Numbered from the stretch's first letter, positions 53,127 through 62,829 are shown. The stretch is 64,000 nt of DNA from Mesorhizobium sp. B2-3-4 (GCF_006442315.1 NZ_VFVY01000018.1:62001-126000), one strand, 5' to 3'. Numbers and translations are program-made. The notes: generated by a model not told the origin, from the sequence alone.

Positions 53127-54911
53127 TCAGGCAGCGGACGGTTCGGCAGCCCGCGGCTTTTGGCCCAGCACCTCTTCGACAATGCCGCGCGCGATCTCGC
53201 GTTCGCCCATGATGACCGTGTCGGCGCCGAGCCCTTTCAGGTGCTCGACCTCGGCATCCGAATGGGCGCGGGCGACGACGTTGATGTTGGGATTGGCGGC
53301 GCGCGCGCGCAGCACGATCTGGCCGGCCTCGAAGGCATTGGGAATGGCGAGGATCAGCCGCCGGGCGCCTTCGGGATTGGCGGCGGCGAACACTTCGGCA
53401 TTGGCCGCGTTGCCGGCGACGGTTTCGATGCCGTCTGCCTTCAGCCTGGCCAGTGTCTTGTCGGCATCCTCGATGGCGAGGAAGGGCAGGGCCGCTTCCT
53501 TCAGCGCCGCGCCGACGAGACCGCCGACACGGCCGTAGCCGATCAGGATGGTGTGGTTGTTGAGGGCTGTCCTTGGCGGCGGACCGTCTTCGGCTTTCGC
53601 TGTTGCCGCTACCGAGGCGACCTGGCCAGGTTCGGTGGCGGGACCGACCGGCTTGGCGCTCGCCGGCGGTGCCGTCCTGGCGGCGCGAGCCTCCAGCCAC
53701 GGCTTCATCCAGTCGATGACCAGGAACATCAGCGGATTGAGCACGATCGACAGGATGGCGCCGGCCAGGATCAGGTCGCGGCCCTGTTCGGGCAGAAGTT
53801 TCAGCCCGACGCCGAGTTCGGCCAGGATGAAGGAGAATTCGCCGATCTGGGCAAGACTGGCCGAAATCATCAAGGCCGTTGCCAGCGGATAGCCGAAGGC
53901 GACGACGATGACGAACGCCGCCAGCGACTTGCCGATGACGATGATGGCCAGCGTCGCAAGGATCGGCAGGCCGTTGCTGAACAGGCTGAACGGATCGAAC
54001 AGCATGCCGACGGAGACGAAGAACAACACCGAGAAGGCATCGCGCAGCGGCAGCGATTCTTCCGCGGCGCGGTGGCTGAGCTCGGATTCGCTCATGATCA
54101 TGCCGGCGAAGAAGGCGCCCAGAGCCAGCGACACGCCGAACAGCTTCGCCGCGCCGAAGGCGACGCCGAGCGCAATTGCCAGCACCGAGAGACGGAACAG
54201 CTCGCGCGACCCGGTATGGGCGACATAGTGCAGGATCCACGGAATGACCCGGCGGCCGACCACCAGCATGACGACGACGAAGGCGGCGACCTTGGCCAGC
54301 GTGATGCCGACGACGCCCCAGATGCCGTAGCTGGCCGGCAGCGACAGCAGGCCGCTCGAATGGGCATCGGCCTGTTCCTGGCCGCCGAGCACGCCGGCAA
54401 GGGCAGGCAGCAGCACCAGCGCCAGCACCATCGCCAGATCCTCGACGATCAGCCAGCCGACGGCGATGCGGCCGCGCTCGGTCTCGATCAGCCGGCGCTC
54501 CTGCAGCGCGCGCAGCAGCACCACGGTCGAGGCGACCGACAGCGCCAGGCCGAAAACTAGTCCCGCACCCATCGACCAGCCGAGCATCCAGGCAAGCCCG
54601 ACGCCGAGCAGCGTGGCAAAGCCGATCTGGACGATGGCGCCGGGCACGGCAATGGCACGCACCGACAACAGGTCCTTCAGCGAGAAATGCAGCCCGACGC
54701 CGAACATCAGCAGGATGACGCCGATCTCGGCCAGTTCGTTGGCAAGCCCGGCATCGGCGACGAAGCCAGGCGTGTTCGGCCCGACCAGCACGCCGGCCAC
54801 GAGATAGCCGACGAGCGGCGGAATTCGGAAACGGTTGGCGAGAGCGCCAAAGACGAAAGCCAGCCCCAGACCGGCGACGATGGTGGCGATAAGGGGCGTG
54901 TCATGCGGCAT
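53127..54911 (-). CDS. Kef/YbaL-type cation:proton antiporter with RCK domain
   Basis: The 594-residue protein has a CPA2-type Na+/H+ exchanger membrane domain (about residues 1-390, with VLVGPNTPGFVAD, GVGLHFSLKDL and FFVSVGMLFDPF) and a C-terminal TrkA-N/RCK nucleotide-binding domain (HTILIGYGRVGGLVGAALKEAALPFLAIEDAD). The linker is Ala/Pro-rich. It exports K+ or Na+ against protons and is gated by NAD(H)-like ligands. It is transcribed alone, convergent with the AraC gene. Confidence 0.9.
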   Translation of the reverse strand: MPHDTPLIATIVAGLGLAFVFGALANRFRIPPLVGYLVAGVLVGPNTPGFVADAGLANELAEIGVILLMFGVGLHFSLKDLLSVRAIAVPGAIVQIGFATLLGVGLAWMLGWSMGAGLVFGLALSVASTVVLLRALQERRLIETERGRIAVGWLIVEDLAMVLALVLLPALAGVLGGQEQADAHSSGLLSLPASYGIWGVVGITLAKVAAFVVVMLVVGRRVIPWILHYVAHTGSRELFRLSVLAIALGVAFGAAKLFGVSLALGAFFAGMIMSESELSHRAAEESLPLRDAFSVLFFVSVGMLFDPFSLFSNGLPILATLAIIVIGKSLAAFVIVVAFGYPLATALMISASLAQIGEFSFILAELGVGLKLLPEQGRDLILAGAILSIVLNPLMFLVIDWMKPWLEARAARTAPPASAKPVGPATEPGQVASVAATAKAEDGPPPRTALNNHTILIGYGRVGGLVGAALKEAALPFLAIEDADKTLARLKADGIETVAGNAANAEVFAAANPEGARRLILAIPNAFEAGQIVLRARAANPNINVVARAHSDAEVEHLKGLGADTVIMGEREIARGIVEEVLGQKPRAAEPSAA

Positions 54912-55130
54912 TGTCTATGGAGCGCCTTTCAAGCTAGCGATGTCGGATGTGCGCCGCCCGAAGCCGTCGCCTGTTTTGCAATATGGTGGAAGGGGTAATG
55001 GTGATGCAACCCGCAAGCGGGCGAAAATCGACGGCGCGGCGACAAAATGCCTGACCGGCGGCCGGGAAGCCGCCGATCCGGCTGAAGTCTCGATGATGTT
55101 TCGTCCCGGATGGCCGGCCCTTGCCGGCGG

Positions 55131-55580
55131 TCAGGCTGCCTGCAACAGGGCCTCGATTTCGAATATAGCGTGGTTGGTCATGGTCTTCGGGATCTCTGCC
55201 GTCACCTTGTCGCCGACCTCCTTGTGCAGCTTCTTGCGCATGGCGCCGAGTACCACTGGCGGCGCGACAAGCACGATGCTGTCGAACTCGCCGCCATGGG
55301 CAAGCTTGTAGAGCCGGGCGGCGATCTCTTCGGCAAAGCGCTCCTTGCCGACGCGGTGCCAGTCGGTGTCCTCGACCGCGCTGCGATGCGCGGACGGGCC
55401 ATCATTGTATCGGCCGGGGCTGTCGCTTCCCTGTTCGCGCGTGGGCGGGTTTTCCTGTTCCATCACCTGCACGACTTCAAGGTTGGGGAATTTGTTGTCG
55501 CCGGCATTCTTGAGCAGGAGCGCTTTTTCGCCGTCTGCGACCAGAACCCAGATCCCGTGCTTCAGTTTGATGGTGTTCAT
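55131..55580 (-). CDS. Host-attachment-family protein (AtsE/Host_attach-like)
   Basis: The 149-residue protein starts MNTIKLKHGIWVLVADGEKALLLKN. The SGSDSPGRYND-like region (REQGSDSPGRYNDGPSAHR), VGKERFAEEIAARLYKLA and VLVAPPVVLGAMRKKLH match the Host_attach family, first linked to plant attachment in Agrobacterium. The frame is open further upstream but lacks a sensible start. No clear neighbours in function. Confidence 0.85.
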   Translation of the reverse strand: MNTIKLKHGIWVLVADGEKALLLKNAGDNKFPNLEVVQVMEQENPPTREQGSDSPGRYNDGPSAHRSAVEDTDWHRVGKERFAEEIAARLYKLAHGGEFDSIVLVAPPVVLGAMRKKLHKEVGDKVTAEIPKTMTNHAIFEIEALLQAA

Positions 55581-55961
55581 GAAAACGCTCCTTTGTTGGG
55601 TGGTGGCTATGCCGGGAACGCGTTCTGGCCCGTCAACGTTCCAACCGACATGGCGAACCGGACGGCCCCGCGGACGGCCGCTGAAGGCGAGATCGCCCTG
55701 CACGACTTTAATCTACTGAATTGGTAGAAATTAGAAAAAACTGTTTTTCCAGACAGGGCCCCGACGGCTAAAAGCACTTGAAATCAAGGCCTGCCTCGAT
55801 GGCCAAAGCGTGCCCATTGCATGGCCTTGGAATATTTTTCTCCTGCCTTTCGCGGTTGCGAAAAAGCGATTGCCTGCCATCACCGGATGCGCGAGTGCTT
55901 TGCTTCTGCTTTTTTACGCCCGGGCGTAAAACTGCGACACTGTTCCCGGATTGCTGTTCTG
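55581..55961. promoter_or_regulatory. Control region upstream of cysG with two palindromes
   Basis: No gene in this 381-base gap. Palindrome 1: GAAAAA-actg-TTTTTC at 55734-55749. Palindrome 2: perfect 20-bp TTTTACGCCCGGGCGTAAAA at 55912-55931, 30 bases before the cysG start. The second has the position and symmetry of an operator for the sulfur operon. The regulator is not identifiable by sequence. Confidence 0.6.
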
Positions 55962-57407
55962 ATGCCGCAAGACACCGTCAAGCTCAACGCCTTCCCCGTC
56001 TTCATGCGGGTCGAGGGCGAAGCCGTGGCCATTGTCGGCGGCGGCGAGGAGGCGCTGGCCAAGGCGCGGCTGCTCTCCCAGTCGAGCGCGGTTCTGCGCA
56101 TCATCGCCGCAGATGCCGAACCGGAGCTGCTGGCCTTCATCGCCGAGACCGGTGCGAACCATGTGGCCGCCGCCTATGATGCTTCGCTCATAGAGGGCGC
56201 CGTGATGGTGTTTGCCGCCAGCGGCGACGAGACGCTCGACCGCGGCGTGGCTGCCGATGCGCGCCGCCTGGGCATTCCGGTCAATGCCGTCGACCGGCCG
56301 GAACTCTGCGATTTCTTCACCCCGGCATTGGTCAACCGCGCGCCGGTCGCCGTGGCGATCGGCACCGAAGGCGCCGGTCCGGTGCTCGCCCAGATGCTGC
56401 GCGGCCGGATCGATCGCATGCTGTCGCCGTCGCTTGGATCGCTGGCGGCGCTCGCCGCGTCGTTCCGCACAGCCGCCGAGAGATTGCCCAGGGGGAGTGC
56501 GCGTCGCCGTTTCTGGAGCGATTTCTTCGGCGGAGCGCCGGCGCGCGCCGTCGAGGCCGGCGCGTTTTCGCAAGCCCACGAAGCCGCGGCCGACCTGCTG
56601 TTGTCCGACACGACCGCTCGCGGCCACATTGCCCTGGTGGGCGCTGGTCCCGGTGCCGAGGATCTTTTGACGCTGCGCGCACATCGCCTGCTGATGGAGG
56701 CCGATGTCATCGTCCACGACGCGCTGGTGCCGGAGGCGGTCATCGCCATGGGCCGCCGCGACGCCGAGCGCCTGCCGGTTGGCAAGCGCAAGGGCTGCCA
56801 CACCAAGAGCCAGGCTGAGATCAACGCCCTGCTGGTGGAACTCGGCCGCGAGGGCAAGCGCGTGGTGCGGCTGAAGTCGGGCGATCCGCTGGTGTTCGGC
56901 CGTGCCGGCGAGGAAATGGCGGCGCTGCGCGATGCCGGCGTCGCCTATGAGGTGGTTCCCGGCGTCACCGCGGCGTTTGCCGCCGCCGCCGATTTCGAAC
57001 TGCCGCTGACGCTGCGCGGCGTGTCCTCCTCGATGGTGTTCACCACCGGCCACGACCTCAAGGGCAATTCGCTGCCCGACTGGGCCAAGCTCGCCATTTC
57101 CGGCGCCACGGTCGCCGTCTATATGGGCCGCTCGGTGGCCGCGGAAGTTGCCGGCCGGCTGATCGAGGCCGGGCTGTCCCCGGACACGGCCGTCGCCGTG
57201 GTCGAGAACGCCAGCCTTGGCAATCGCCGCCGTTTCCACGGCACGCTCGCCGATCTGCCGTCGCTGGAAGCGCGTGTCGATCTGACGGGTCCGGTCATGA
57301 CCATCATCGGCGACGCCGTCGCCGGCGCCAATTTCGAGCGGTCCGAGCCGCTTGCGGCACACCGGCATGAAGATGCGCTAGCCGCCGCCGAAGGAGTTCA
57401 GCCATGA
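55962..57407 (+). CDS. cysG: Siroheme synthase (CysG)
   Basis: The 481-residue trifunctional protein starts at ATG 55962. Residues about 1-205 are the precorrin-2 dehydrogenase/ferrochelatase part (PVFMRVEGEAVAIVGGGEEALAKARLL); residues 215-460 are uroporphyrinogen-III methyltransferase (ALVGAGPGAEDLLTLRAHRLL, RLKSGDPLVFGRAGEE, VPGVTAAFAAAADFELPLT). It makes siroheme for the sulfite reductase encoded two genes downstream. First gene of the cys operon; ends four bases into the DUF2849 gene. Confidence 0.94.
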   Translation: MPQDTVKLNAFPVFMRVEGEAVAIVGGGEEALAKARLLSQSSAVLRIIAADAEPELLAFIAETGANHVAAAYDASLIEGAVMVFAASGDETLDRGVAADARRLGIPVNAVDRPELCDFFTPALVNRAPVAVAIGTEGAGPVLAQMLRGRIDRMLSPSLGSLAALAASFRTAAERLPRGSARRRFWSDFFGGAPARAVEAGAFSQAHEAAADLLLSDTTARGHIALVGAGPGAEDLLTLRAHRLLMEADVIVHDALVPEAVIAMGRRDAERLPVGKRKGCHTKSQAEINALLVELGREGKRVVRLKSGDPLVFGRAGEEMAALRDAGVAYEVVPGVTAAFAAAADFELPLTLRGVSSSMVFTTGHDLKGNSLPDWAKLAISGATVAVYMGRSVAAEVAGRLIEAGLSPDTAVAVVENASLGNRRRFHGTLADLPSLEARVDLTGPVMTIIGDAVAGANFERSEPLAAHRHEDALAAAEGVQP

Positions 57408-57697
57408 AGATACTGACCGCCAATCGCCTCGGCGACGGCATCGCCGTCTGGTATGCCGATGGCGGCTGGGCCGAGACGGTAGGCCAGGCCGACCTTGCCC
57501 ATGACAAGGCGGCCGAGGATCGCCTGGAGGCGATCGGCGCCAAGGCCTATGCCAACAATGAAGTGGTCGACGTCAACCTGATCGACGCTGATGTCGTCGA
57601 CGGCGTCGTCGAGCCGGTGCGGCTACGCGAGAAGATCCGTGCCGCCGGCCCCACCATCCGCAACGATCTCGGCAAGCAGGCGGCAAGGGCAGCCTGA
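57404..57697 (+). CDS. DUF2849-family protein of the cys operon
   Basis: The 97-residue protein starts MKILTANRLGDGIAVWYADGGW, overlapping the cysG stop by four bases. It sits between cysG and the sulfite reductase gene, as in many rhizobia. The sequence has no catalytic motif. A small accessory role in sulfite reduction is suggested by context only. Confidence 0.85.
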   Translation: MKILTANRLGDGIAVWYADGGWAETVGQADLAHDKAAEDRLEAIGAKAYANNEVVDVNLIDADVVDGVVEPVRLREKIRAAGPTIRNDLGKQAARAA

Positions 57698-57739
57698 CAA
57701 GACACCACTTACGGGCGGACGCGCCCTGAAAGACGAAGC

Positions 57740-59410
57740 ATGTACCGTTACGATGAGTTCGACCACGATTTCGTTCAGGCCCGCGTCGCCGAGTTCAGCG
57801 ACCAGGTGCACCGCCGGCTGTCCGGTGAAATCACCGAGGACCAGTTCCGGCCGCTGCGGCTGATGAATGGCGTCTACCTGCAGCTGCATGCCTACATGCT
57901 GCGCATCGCCGTGCCCTATGGCACGCTGAACAGCAAGCAGGTGCGCATGCTTGGCCACATCGCCCGCAAATACGACAAGGGCTACGGCCACTTCACCACG
58001 CGCCAGAACATCCAGTTCAACTGGCCGGCGCTGTCGGATATTCCGGCGATCCTGGCCGATCTGGCGAGCGTGGAAATGCATGCCATCCAGACCAGCGGCA
58101 ACTGCATCCGCAACGTCACCGCCGATCATTTCGCCGGCGCCGCCGCCGATGAGGTCGCGGATCCGCGCCCCTATGCCGAGATCCTGCGCCAGTGGTCGTC
58201 GGTGCATCCGGAATTCTCGTTCCTGCCGAGAAAGTTCAAGATCGCGGTGACCGGCGCCGAGCGCGACCGCGCCGCCATCCAGACGCATGACATCGGCCTG
58301 CACCTGAAGAAGAACGCCGCCGGCGAGCTTGGCTTTGCCGTCTATATCGGCGGCGGCCAGGGCCGCACGCCGATGGTGGCGCGCAAGATCCGCGACTTCC
58401 TGCCGGAAGCCGACCTTCTGTCCTACTGCACGGCGATCCTGCGCGTTTACAACCTCTACGGCCGCCGCGACAACAAGTACAAGGCGCGCATCAAGATCCT
58501 GGTGCACGAGACCGGCGTCGAGGAAATCACCCGCCAGGTGGAGGCCGAGTGGCAGGAGTTGAAGGATGCCGAGCTCAAGCTGCCGGACGGCGACATCAGG
58601 GCGATCGAGGCCTATTTCGCGCCGCCGGCGCTCGCCGACCGGCCGGAAGGCGACCAGGCGGTCAAGCTGGCGCGGCTCGATTCCAAGGGCTTTTCCGACT
58701 GGCTCGACCAGAATGTGGTGACGCATCGCCACCCCGACTATGCGGCGGTGACGATCTCGCTGAAGGGTATCGGCGAGGTGCCCGGCGACGCGACCGACAG
58801 CCAGATGGAAGCGGTCGCCGACATCGCCGAGAAATACGCTTTCGACGAGCTGCGCGTCAGCCACGAGCAGAACCTGATCCTGCCGCATGTGGCGCGCGCC
58901 GACCTGAGGGCGGTCTATGACGCGCTGGCCGAAATCGGGCTGGCGACGGCCAATTCCAACCTGATCTCGGACATCATCTCGTGCCCGGGCCTCGACTATT
59001 GCGCGCTGGCGACGGCACGCTCGATCCCGATCGCGCAGGAAATCTCGCAGCGTTTCGCCTCGTTGGAGCGGCAGCGCGAGATCGGCGAACTGAAGCTGAA
59101 GATCTCAGGCTGCATCAATGCCTGCGGCCACCACCATGTCGGTCATATCGGCATCCTCGGCGTCGAGAAGAAGGGTTCTGAGCTCTATCAGGTGACGCTG
59201 GGCGGTTCGGCCGACGAGAACACGTCGGTTGGCGAGATCATCGGCCGCGGCTTCTCGTCGGAAGAGATCACCGACGCCATCGAGACGATCGTTGACACCT
59301 ATCTCGGCCTCCGGCTCAACCCGCAGGAAATATTCATCGACGCCTACCGCCGTGTCGGTCCCGCGCCGTTCAAGGAGGCGCTCTATGCTGGCGAAGCCAA
59401 GGCCGCTTGA
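57740..59410 (+). CDS. cysI: Nitrite/sulfite reductase hemoprotein (CysI)
   Basis: The 556-residue siroheme/[4Fe-4S] enzyme has the two halves typical of sulfite reductases (GHFTTRQNIQFNWPALSDIP and later ELRVSHEQNLILPHV). Cluster and siroheme ligands are C-x5-C in ISCPGLDYCALA and C-x3-C in SGCINACGHHHVGHIG. Given cysG upstream and cysH downstream, it reduces sulfite to sulfide rather than nitrite. The cysH start lies 26 bases before its stop. Confidence 0.93.
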   Translation: MYRYDEFDHDFVQARVAEFSDQVHRRLSGEITEDQFRPLRLMNGVYLQLHAYMLRIAVPYGTLNSKQVRMLGHIARKYDKGYGHFTTRQNIQFNWPALSDIPAILADLASVEMHAIQTSGNCIRNVTADHFAGAAADEVADPRPYAEILRQWSSVHPEFSFLPRKFKIAVTGAERDRAAIQTHDIGLHLKKNAAGELGFAVYIGGGQGRTPMVARKIRDFLPEADLLSYCTAILRVYNLYGRRDNKYKARIKILVHETGVEEITRQVEAEWQELKDAELKLPDGDIRAIEAYFAPPALADRPEGDQAVKLARLDSKGFSDWLDQNVVTHRHPDYAAVTISLKGIGEVPGDATDSQMEAVADIAEKYAFDELRVSHEQNLILPHVARADLRAVYDALAEIGLATANSNLISDIISCPGLDYCALATARSIPIAQEISQRFASLERQREIGELKLKISGCINACGHHHVGHIGILGVEKKGSELYQVTLGGSADENTSVGEIIGRGFSSEEITDAIETIVDTYLGLRLNPQEIFIDAYRRVGPAPFKEALYAGEAKAA

Positions 59411-60149
59411 CCATATTCCCGAGGTCGAGGACGGTGTTGCCGCCAAGGCGGCAGGGCTCGATGCGCTCTACGGCCATCTGAAGCCGATCGAGGTCATCGA
59501 ACGAGCGGCGAGCGAGCTGTTTCACGACGAAATCGCCGCGGTATCGTCCTTCGGGGCGGATTCGGCCGTGCTGCTGCACATGATCGCCAAGATCGATCGC
59601 ACGCTGCCGGTCATCTTCCTCGACACCGGCAAGCATTTCGAGGAAACGCTCGGCTATCGTGACGCGCTGGTCGCCGATTTCGGGCTGACCAACATCCAGG
59701 TCATCAAACCCGAGGACGCGGCGCTCGACCGGATCGACCCGACGGGCAATCTGCACCAGAGCGACACCGATACCTGCTGCAACGTGCGCAAGGTCGAGCC
59801 GCTGGCTAGGGGCGTCGCGCCGTTCCGCGCCTGGTTCACCGGACGCAAGCGCTTCCAGGCCTCGACGCGGGCGGCGCTCCCGGTGTTCGAGGCGGTCGGC
59901 CCGCGCATCCGCATCAATCCGCTGGCGCGCTGGACAACGTCCGACCAGGCCGACTACATGCGCGCGCACGCGCTGCGCGAAAATCCGCTGGTCGCCTATG
60001 GCTACCTGTCGATCGGCTGCTTCCCCTGTACACAGCCGGTGCAGCCGGGCGAGGACGCGCGCAGCGGCCGCTGGGCCGGCCATGCCAAGACCGAGTGCGG
60101 CATCCATCTGTCGGGGCTGGAGAAGTCGCTGACCGACGCCTCGCTCTAG
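59385..60149 (+). CDS. cysH: Adenylylsulfate (APS) reductase
   Basis: The 254-residue protein starts at ATG 59385 after AAGGAGG, inside the end of cysI. It has the PAPS/APS reductase fold (AAVSSFGADSAVLLHMIAKI, FLDTGKHFEETLGYRD) and the cluster cysteines TCCNVRKVEPL and GCFPCTQPV, which mark the Fe-S APS reductase type rather than PAPS reductase. The redox Cys is in KTECGIHLSG. It supplies sulfite to CysI. Confidence 0.93.
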   Translation: MLAKPRPLDHIPEVEDGVAAKAAGLDALYGHLKPIEVIERAASELFHDEIAAVSSFGADSAVLLHMIAKIDRTLPVIFLDTGKHFEETLGYRDALVADFGLTNIQVIKPEDAALDRIDPTGNLHQSDTDTCCNVRKVEPLARGVAPFRAWFTGRKRFQASTRAALPVFEAVGPRIRINPLARWTTSDQADYMRAHALRENPLVAYGYLSIGCFPCTQPVQPGEDARSGRWAGHAKTECGIHLSGLEKSLTDASL

Positions 60150-60248
60150 GCTATGCTGACAATCAACCGACCTGCACCGGCGGCCTCGATCCCGAGGCGG
60201 CCGGCTCGGCACGACGGACTTTCTAGTTCTGGGACTATAGGAATTTTG

Positions 60249-60782
60249 ATGACTGAAGCGACGACACCGGAGACCCGCCTCTGGACCCCGACAGGCTTCC
60301 GCGAGGACGAGTGGAGCCATGCGGAAAGCGCCGATGCGCTTTCCGGTAACGGCCGCTTCATCCTGCCGCTGCAGGCGTTCCTCGATCTCGATCCGGAGGT
60401 GCGCCGCTCGGCGAAGGAGCGGCTCGGTGTCTTGCTGCAGCCCGGCGATCAGCTCGAGAAAATTGCCGACCTGCTCGACCAGCTGTCGCTGGTGGCGCTG
60501 GCCTTTCCTGCCTTCGGCGACGGCCGCTCCTTCTCCAAGGCCGAATTGCTGCGCAGCCGCTATCGCTTCACAGGTGCGCTGCGCGCCACCGGTCAGGTCC
60601 TGGTCGACCCGTTGCCGCATATGCTGCGGCTTGGTTTCGACGAGTTCGAGATCTCGAACCCGGTGCTGTTGAGACGCCTGGAAGAAGGCCGCACAGGCGG
60701 GTTGGGACTTTACTATCAGCCGGCCGCGGTGCCGGAAACCAAGGGTCCGAAATATTCGTGGCGCCGCGTTCGCGATACGTGA
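60249..60782 (+). CDS. DUF934-family protein of the cys operon
   Basis: The 177-residue protein starts at ATG 60249. DUF934 proteins regularly follow cysH in alphaproteobacteria, and the region GDGRSFSKAELLRSRYRFTGALRATGQVLVDPLPHMLRLGFDEFE is typical. Its function is not established; a sulfur-assimilation role is inferred from this conserved neighbourhood. Confidence 0.87.
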   Translation: MTEATTPETRLWTPTGFREDEWSHAESADALSGNGRFILPLQAFLDLDPEVRRSAKERLGVLLQPGDQLEKIADLLDQLSLVALAFPAFGDGRSFSKAELLRSRYRFTGALRATGQVLVDPLPHMLRLGFDEFEISNPVLLRRLEEGRTGGLGLYYQPAAVPETKGPKYSWRRVRDT

Positions 60783-60881
60783 CGAGACGGCAAATCACCG
60801 GATGTTGCGCCCCAATTGGTCGAACCAGGTGCGCGGGTTGAGGCCTATATTATAGGTTCTGGGCGCCGGTCAGCTGTTTCT

Positions 60882-60909
60882 GACCAATTCTGGTCGTACC
60901 AATTGTACG
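60882..60909. promoter_or_regulatory. Tandem palindromes upstream of the DJ-1/PfpI gene
   Basis: GACCA-attc-TGGTC (60882-60895), TGGT-cgt-ACCA (60891-60901) and CGTAC-caatt-GTACG (60895-60909) overlap each other. TGGT-N3-ACCA resembles FadR/GntR-type operators. An operator for the downstream gene is plausible but unassigned. Confidence 0.45.
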
Positions 60910-60992
60910 ATTTGTGCTTTCCCTTTGATTTCCCTGCCCTTAGGATAAGGGCATTATTTCTAAGCTCGAAATAAATAAGGGAGGAACTGGGA

Positions 60993-61613
60993 ATGGCTGG
61001 CAGGAAGATATTGATGCTCGTTGGCGAGTTCAGCGAGGAGTATGAGATTTTCGTCTTTGAACAGGCCATGCATGCCGTCGGCCACGTCGTGCATGTCGTC
61101 TGCCCCGACAAGAAGGCGGGCGACGTGCTGAAGACCTCGCTGCATGATTTCGAGGGCCACCAGACCTATACGGAAAAGCTCGGCCACGACTACATTCTCA
61201 ACAAGACGTTTTCCGAGGTGGACCCGGCCCAGTACGATGCCGTCTACGCGGCGGGCGGGCGCGGACCTGAATACATCCGCATCGACAAGCGCGTGCAGGC
61301 GCTGGTGCGGCATTTCCACGAGACGGGCAAGCCGATCTTCACCATCTGCCATGGCGTGCAGATCCTGATCGCGGTGGACGGCGTGGTGCGGGGCAGGGAA
61401 GTGGCGGCGCTTCATTATTGCGAGCCGGAGGTCACGCTGGCCGGCGGCACCTATATCGATGTCGCGCCGACCGGAGCCCATGTCGATGGCAATCTGGTGT
61501 CGGCCAAGGGATGGCCCGGCCTGTCCAACTTTATTCGCGAGTGCCTGAAAGTGCTCGGCACGGAAATTCGCCATGGCGAGATCCTGATGCGCGACGAGCG
61601 GAAAGCGGCCTGA
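60993..61613 (+). CDS. DJ-1/PfpI-family protein (class I glutamine amidotransferase fold)
   Basis: The 206-residue protein has the nucleophile elbow TICHGVQI with C119-H120, the AAGGRGPEY loop and an early Glu (MLVGEFSEEYE). The family includes deglycases/chaperones, proteases and isocyanide hydratases; the exact activity is not decided by sequence. It starts after AAGGGAGGAACTGG. Transcribed alone, convergent with the desaturase. Confidence 0.88.
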   Translation: MAGRKILMLVGEFSEEYEIFVFEQAMHAVGHVVHVVCPDKKAGDVLKTSLHDFEGHQTYTEKLGHDYILNKTFSEVDPAQYDAVYAAGGRGPEYIRIDKRVQALVRHFHETGKPIFTICHGVQILIAVDGVVRGREVAALHYCEPEVTLAGGTYIDVAPTGAHVDGNLVSAKGWPGLSNFIRECLKVLGTEIRHGEILMRDERKAA

Positions 61614-61626
61614 GGAGGGCGTTTTT

Positions 61627-61653
61627 GGCCGCCGCGTCAGAAGCGCGGCGGCC
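61627..61653. terminator. GC-rich hairpin between PfpI and desaturase genes
   Basis: GGCCGCCGCG / CGCGGCGGCC (perfect 10-bp arms, seven-base loop) in the 77-base gap between convergent genes. A T-run precedes the stem on the plus strand but none follows it, so it is probably a transcription barrier rather than a strong intrinsic terminator. Confidence 0.5.
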
Positions 61654-61690
61654 GCTCTCGAGCCTGTGCCATGCTTTTCCTGGGATGGTT

Positions 61691-62713
61691 CTACAGCGGC
61701 GCGTGCGCCTCGCGGAACGATACCAGCTTGCGGCGGCTTTCGTCCCACAATGCCAGTTTGACGCAGCGCAGGCTGTCGAGCAGCGTGACGCGGCCGATGC
61801 CGCGCAACTCGGGATAATCCCGCAACACTTCCTGCAGCCGGTAGCCGGGCACCTTGGCGGAGAGGTGGTGGACGTGATGCACGCCTATATTGCCGGTGAA
61901 CCAGTTCAGCAGCGGCGGCAGGTCGTAATAGGACGAGCCGTGCAAGGCGGCACGCTGGAATTCCCATTCCTCGTCCTTAGCCCATTCCGTCTCTTCGAAC
62001 TGATGCTGGACGTAGAAAAGCCAGACACCGGCCGAACCGGCGAGAATGACGATCGGCAGATGGACAACCAGGAACGCCCCGGGACCGACGGCCCAGATCA
62101 GGAGGGCAGCCGCCAGCGCGATGGCGAGATTGGTGGTCATGGATGATACCCAGGGCGTCAGGCCACCGCGCATCATGCCGATCGGCAGCCTCTGCGAAAA
62201 GATGAACAGCCAGATCGGCCCGAGACCGAACATCACCAGGGGGTGGCGATAGAGCCGGTAGGCCAGACGGCCACGCCAGGACATGCGCCGGTATTCTGCC
62301 ACGGTCAGCGTCCTGATATCGCCCATGCCGCGTTCGTCGAGATTGCCGGCGCTGGCATGATGCACGGCGTGGGCACGCCGCCAGCAATCGTAGGGCGTCA
62401 GCGTCAGGATACCCAGCGCGCGGCCGATCCAGTCATCTGCGTAGCGATTGGCGAAGAAGGAGCCATGCCCGCAATCGTGCTGGATCATGAAAATCCGCAC
62501 CAGGAAGCCGGCCGCGGGCAGTATGAGGATCAGGCCCCACCAGTGACCATAAGCATAGGCCGCGGCAGAGAGAGCCCACAGCGTGACGAAAGGAATGAGG
62601 GTGATGGCGAGTTCAAGTGCGCTGCGCCGCCTATCAGGCTTCTTGTAGCGCGCCAGAATCTTGAGCCAGGCGCGCTTGCTGTTGGCCGCCACTTCGGGGG
62701 AAATCATGTTCAT
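61691..62713 (-). CDS. Membrane fatty acid desaturase (acyl-lipid type)
   Basis: The 340-residue membrane protein has the three His boxes of desaturases, HDCGH, HAVHH and HHVHH, with FANRYADDWIGRALG after the first. Hydrophobic segments (about 35-75, 165-235) fit four transmembrane helices. It resembles omega-6/Delta12-type acyl-lipid desaturases. It introduces double bonds in membrane lipids; position of action is inferred. Confidence 0.9.
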   Translation of the reverse strand: MNMISPEVAANSKRAWLKILARYKKPDRRRSALELAITLIPFVTLWALSAAAYAYGHWWGLILILPAAGFLVRIFMIQHDCGHGSFFANRYADDWIGRALGILTLTPYDCWRRAHAVHHASAGNLDERGMGDIRTLTVAEYRRMSWRGRLAYRLYRHPLVMFGLGPIWLFIFSQRLPIGMMRGGLTPWVSSMTTNLAIALAAALLIWAVGPGAFLVVHLPIVILAGSAGVWLFYVQHQFEETEWAKDEEWEFQRAALHGSSYYDLPPLLNWFTGNIGVHHVHHLSAKVPGYRLQEVLRDYPELRGIGRVTLLDSLRCVKLALWDESRRKLVSFREAHAPL

Positions 62714-62829
62714 CAGGAAGCATAGGCGGAGCCGCCTCGCTCCCGCAAGGCGTCAATCACATGAAATTACTGTGTGTAAATGTCGCGCGATGAACGGGAC
62801 CTGGTCGATGGAAGCTCCGGTCACGCGGC

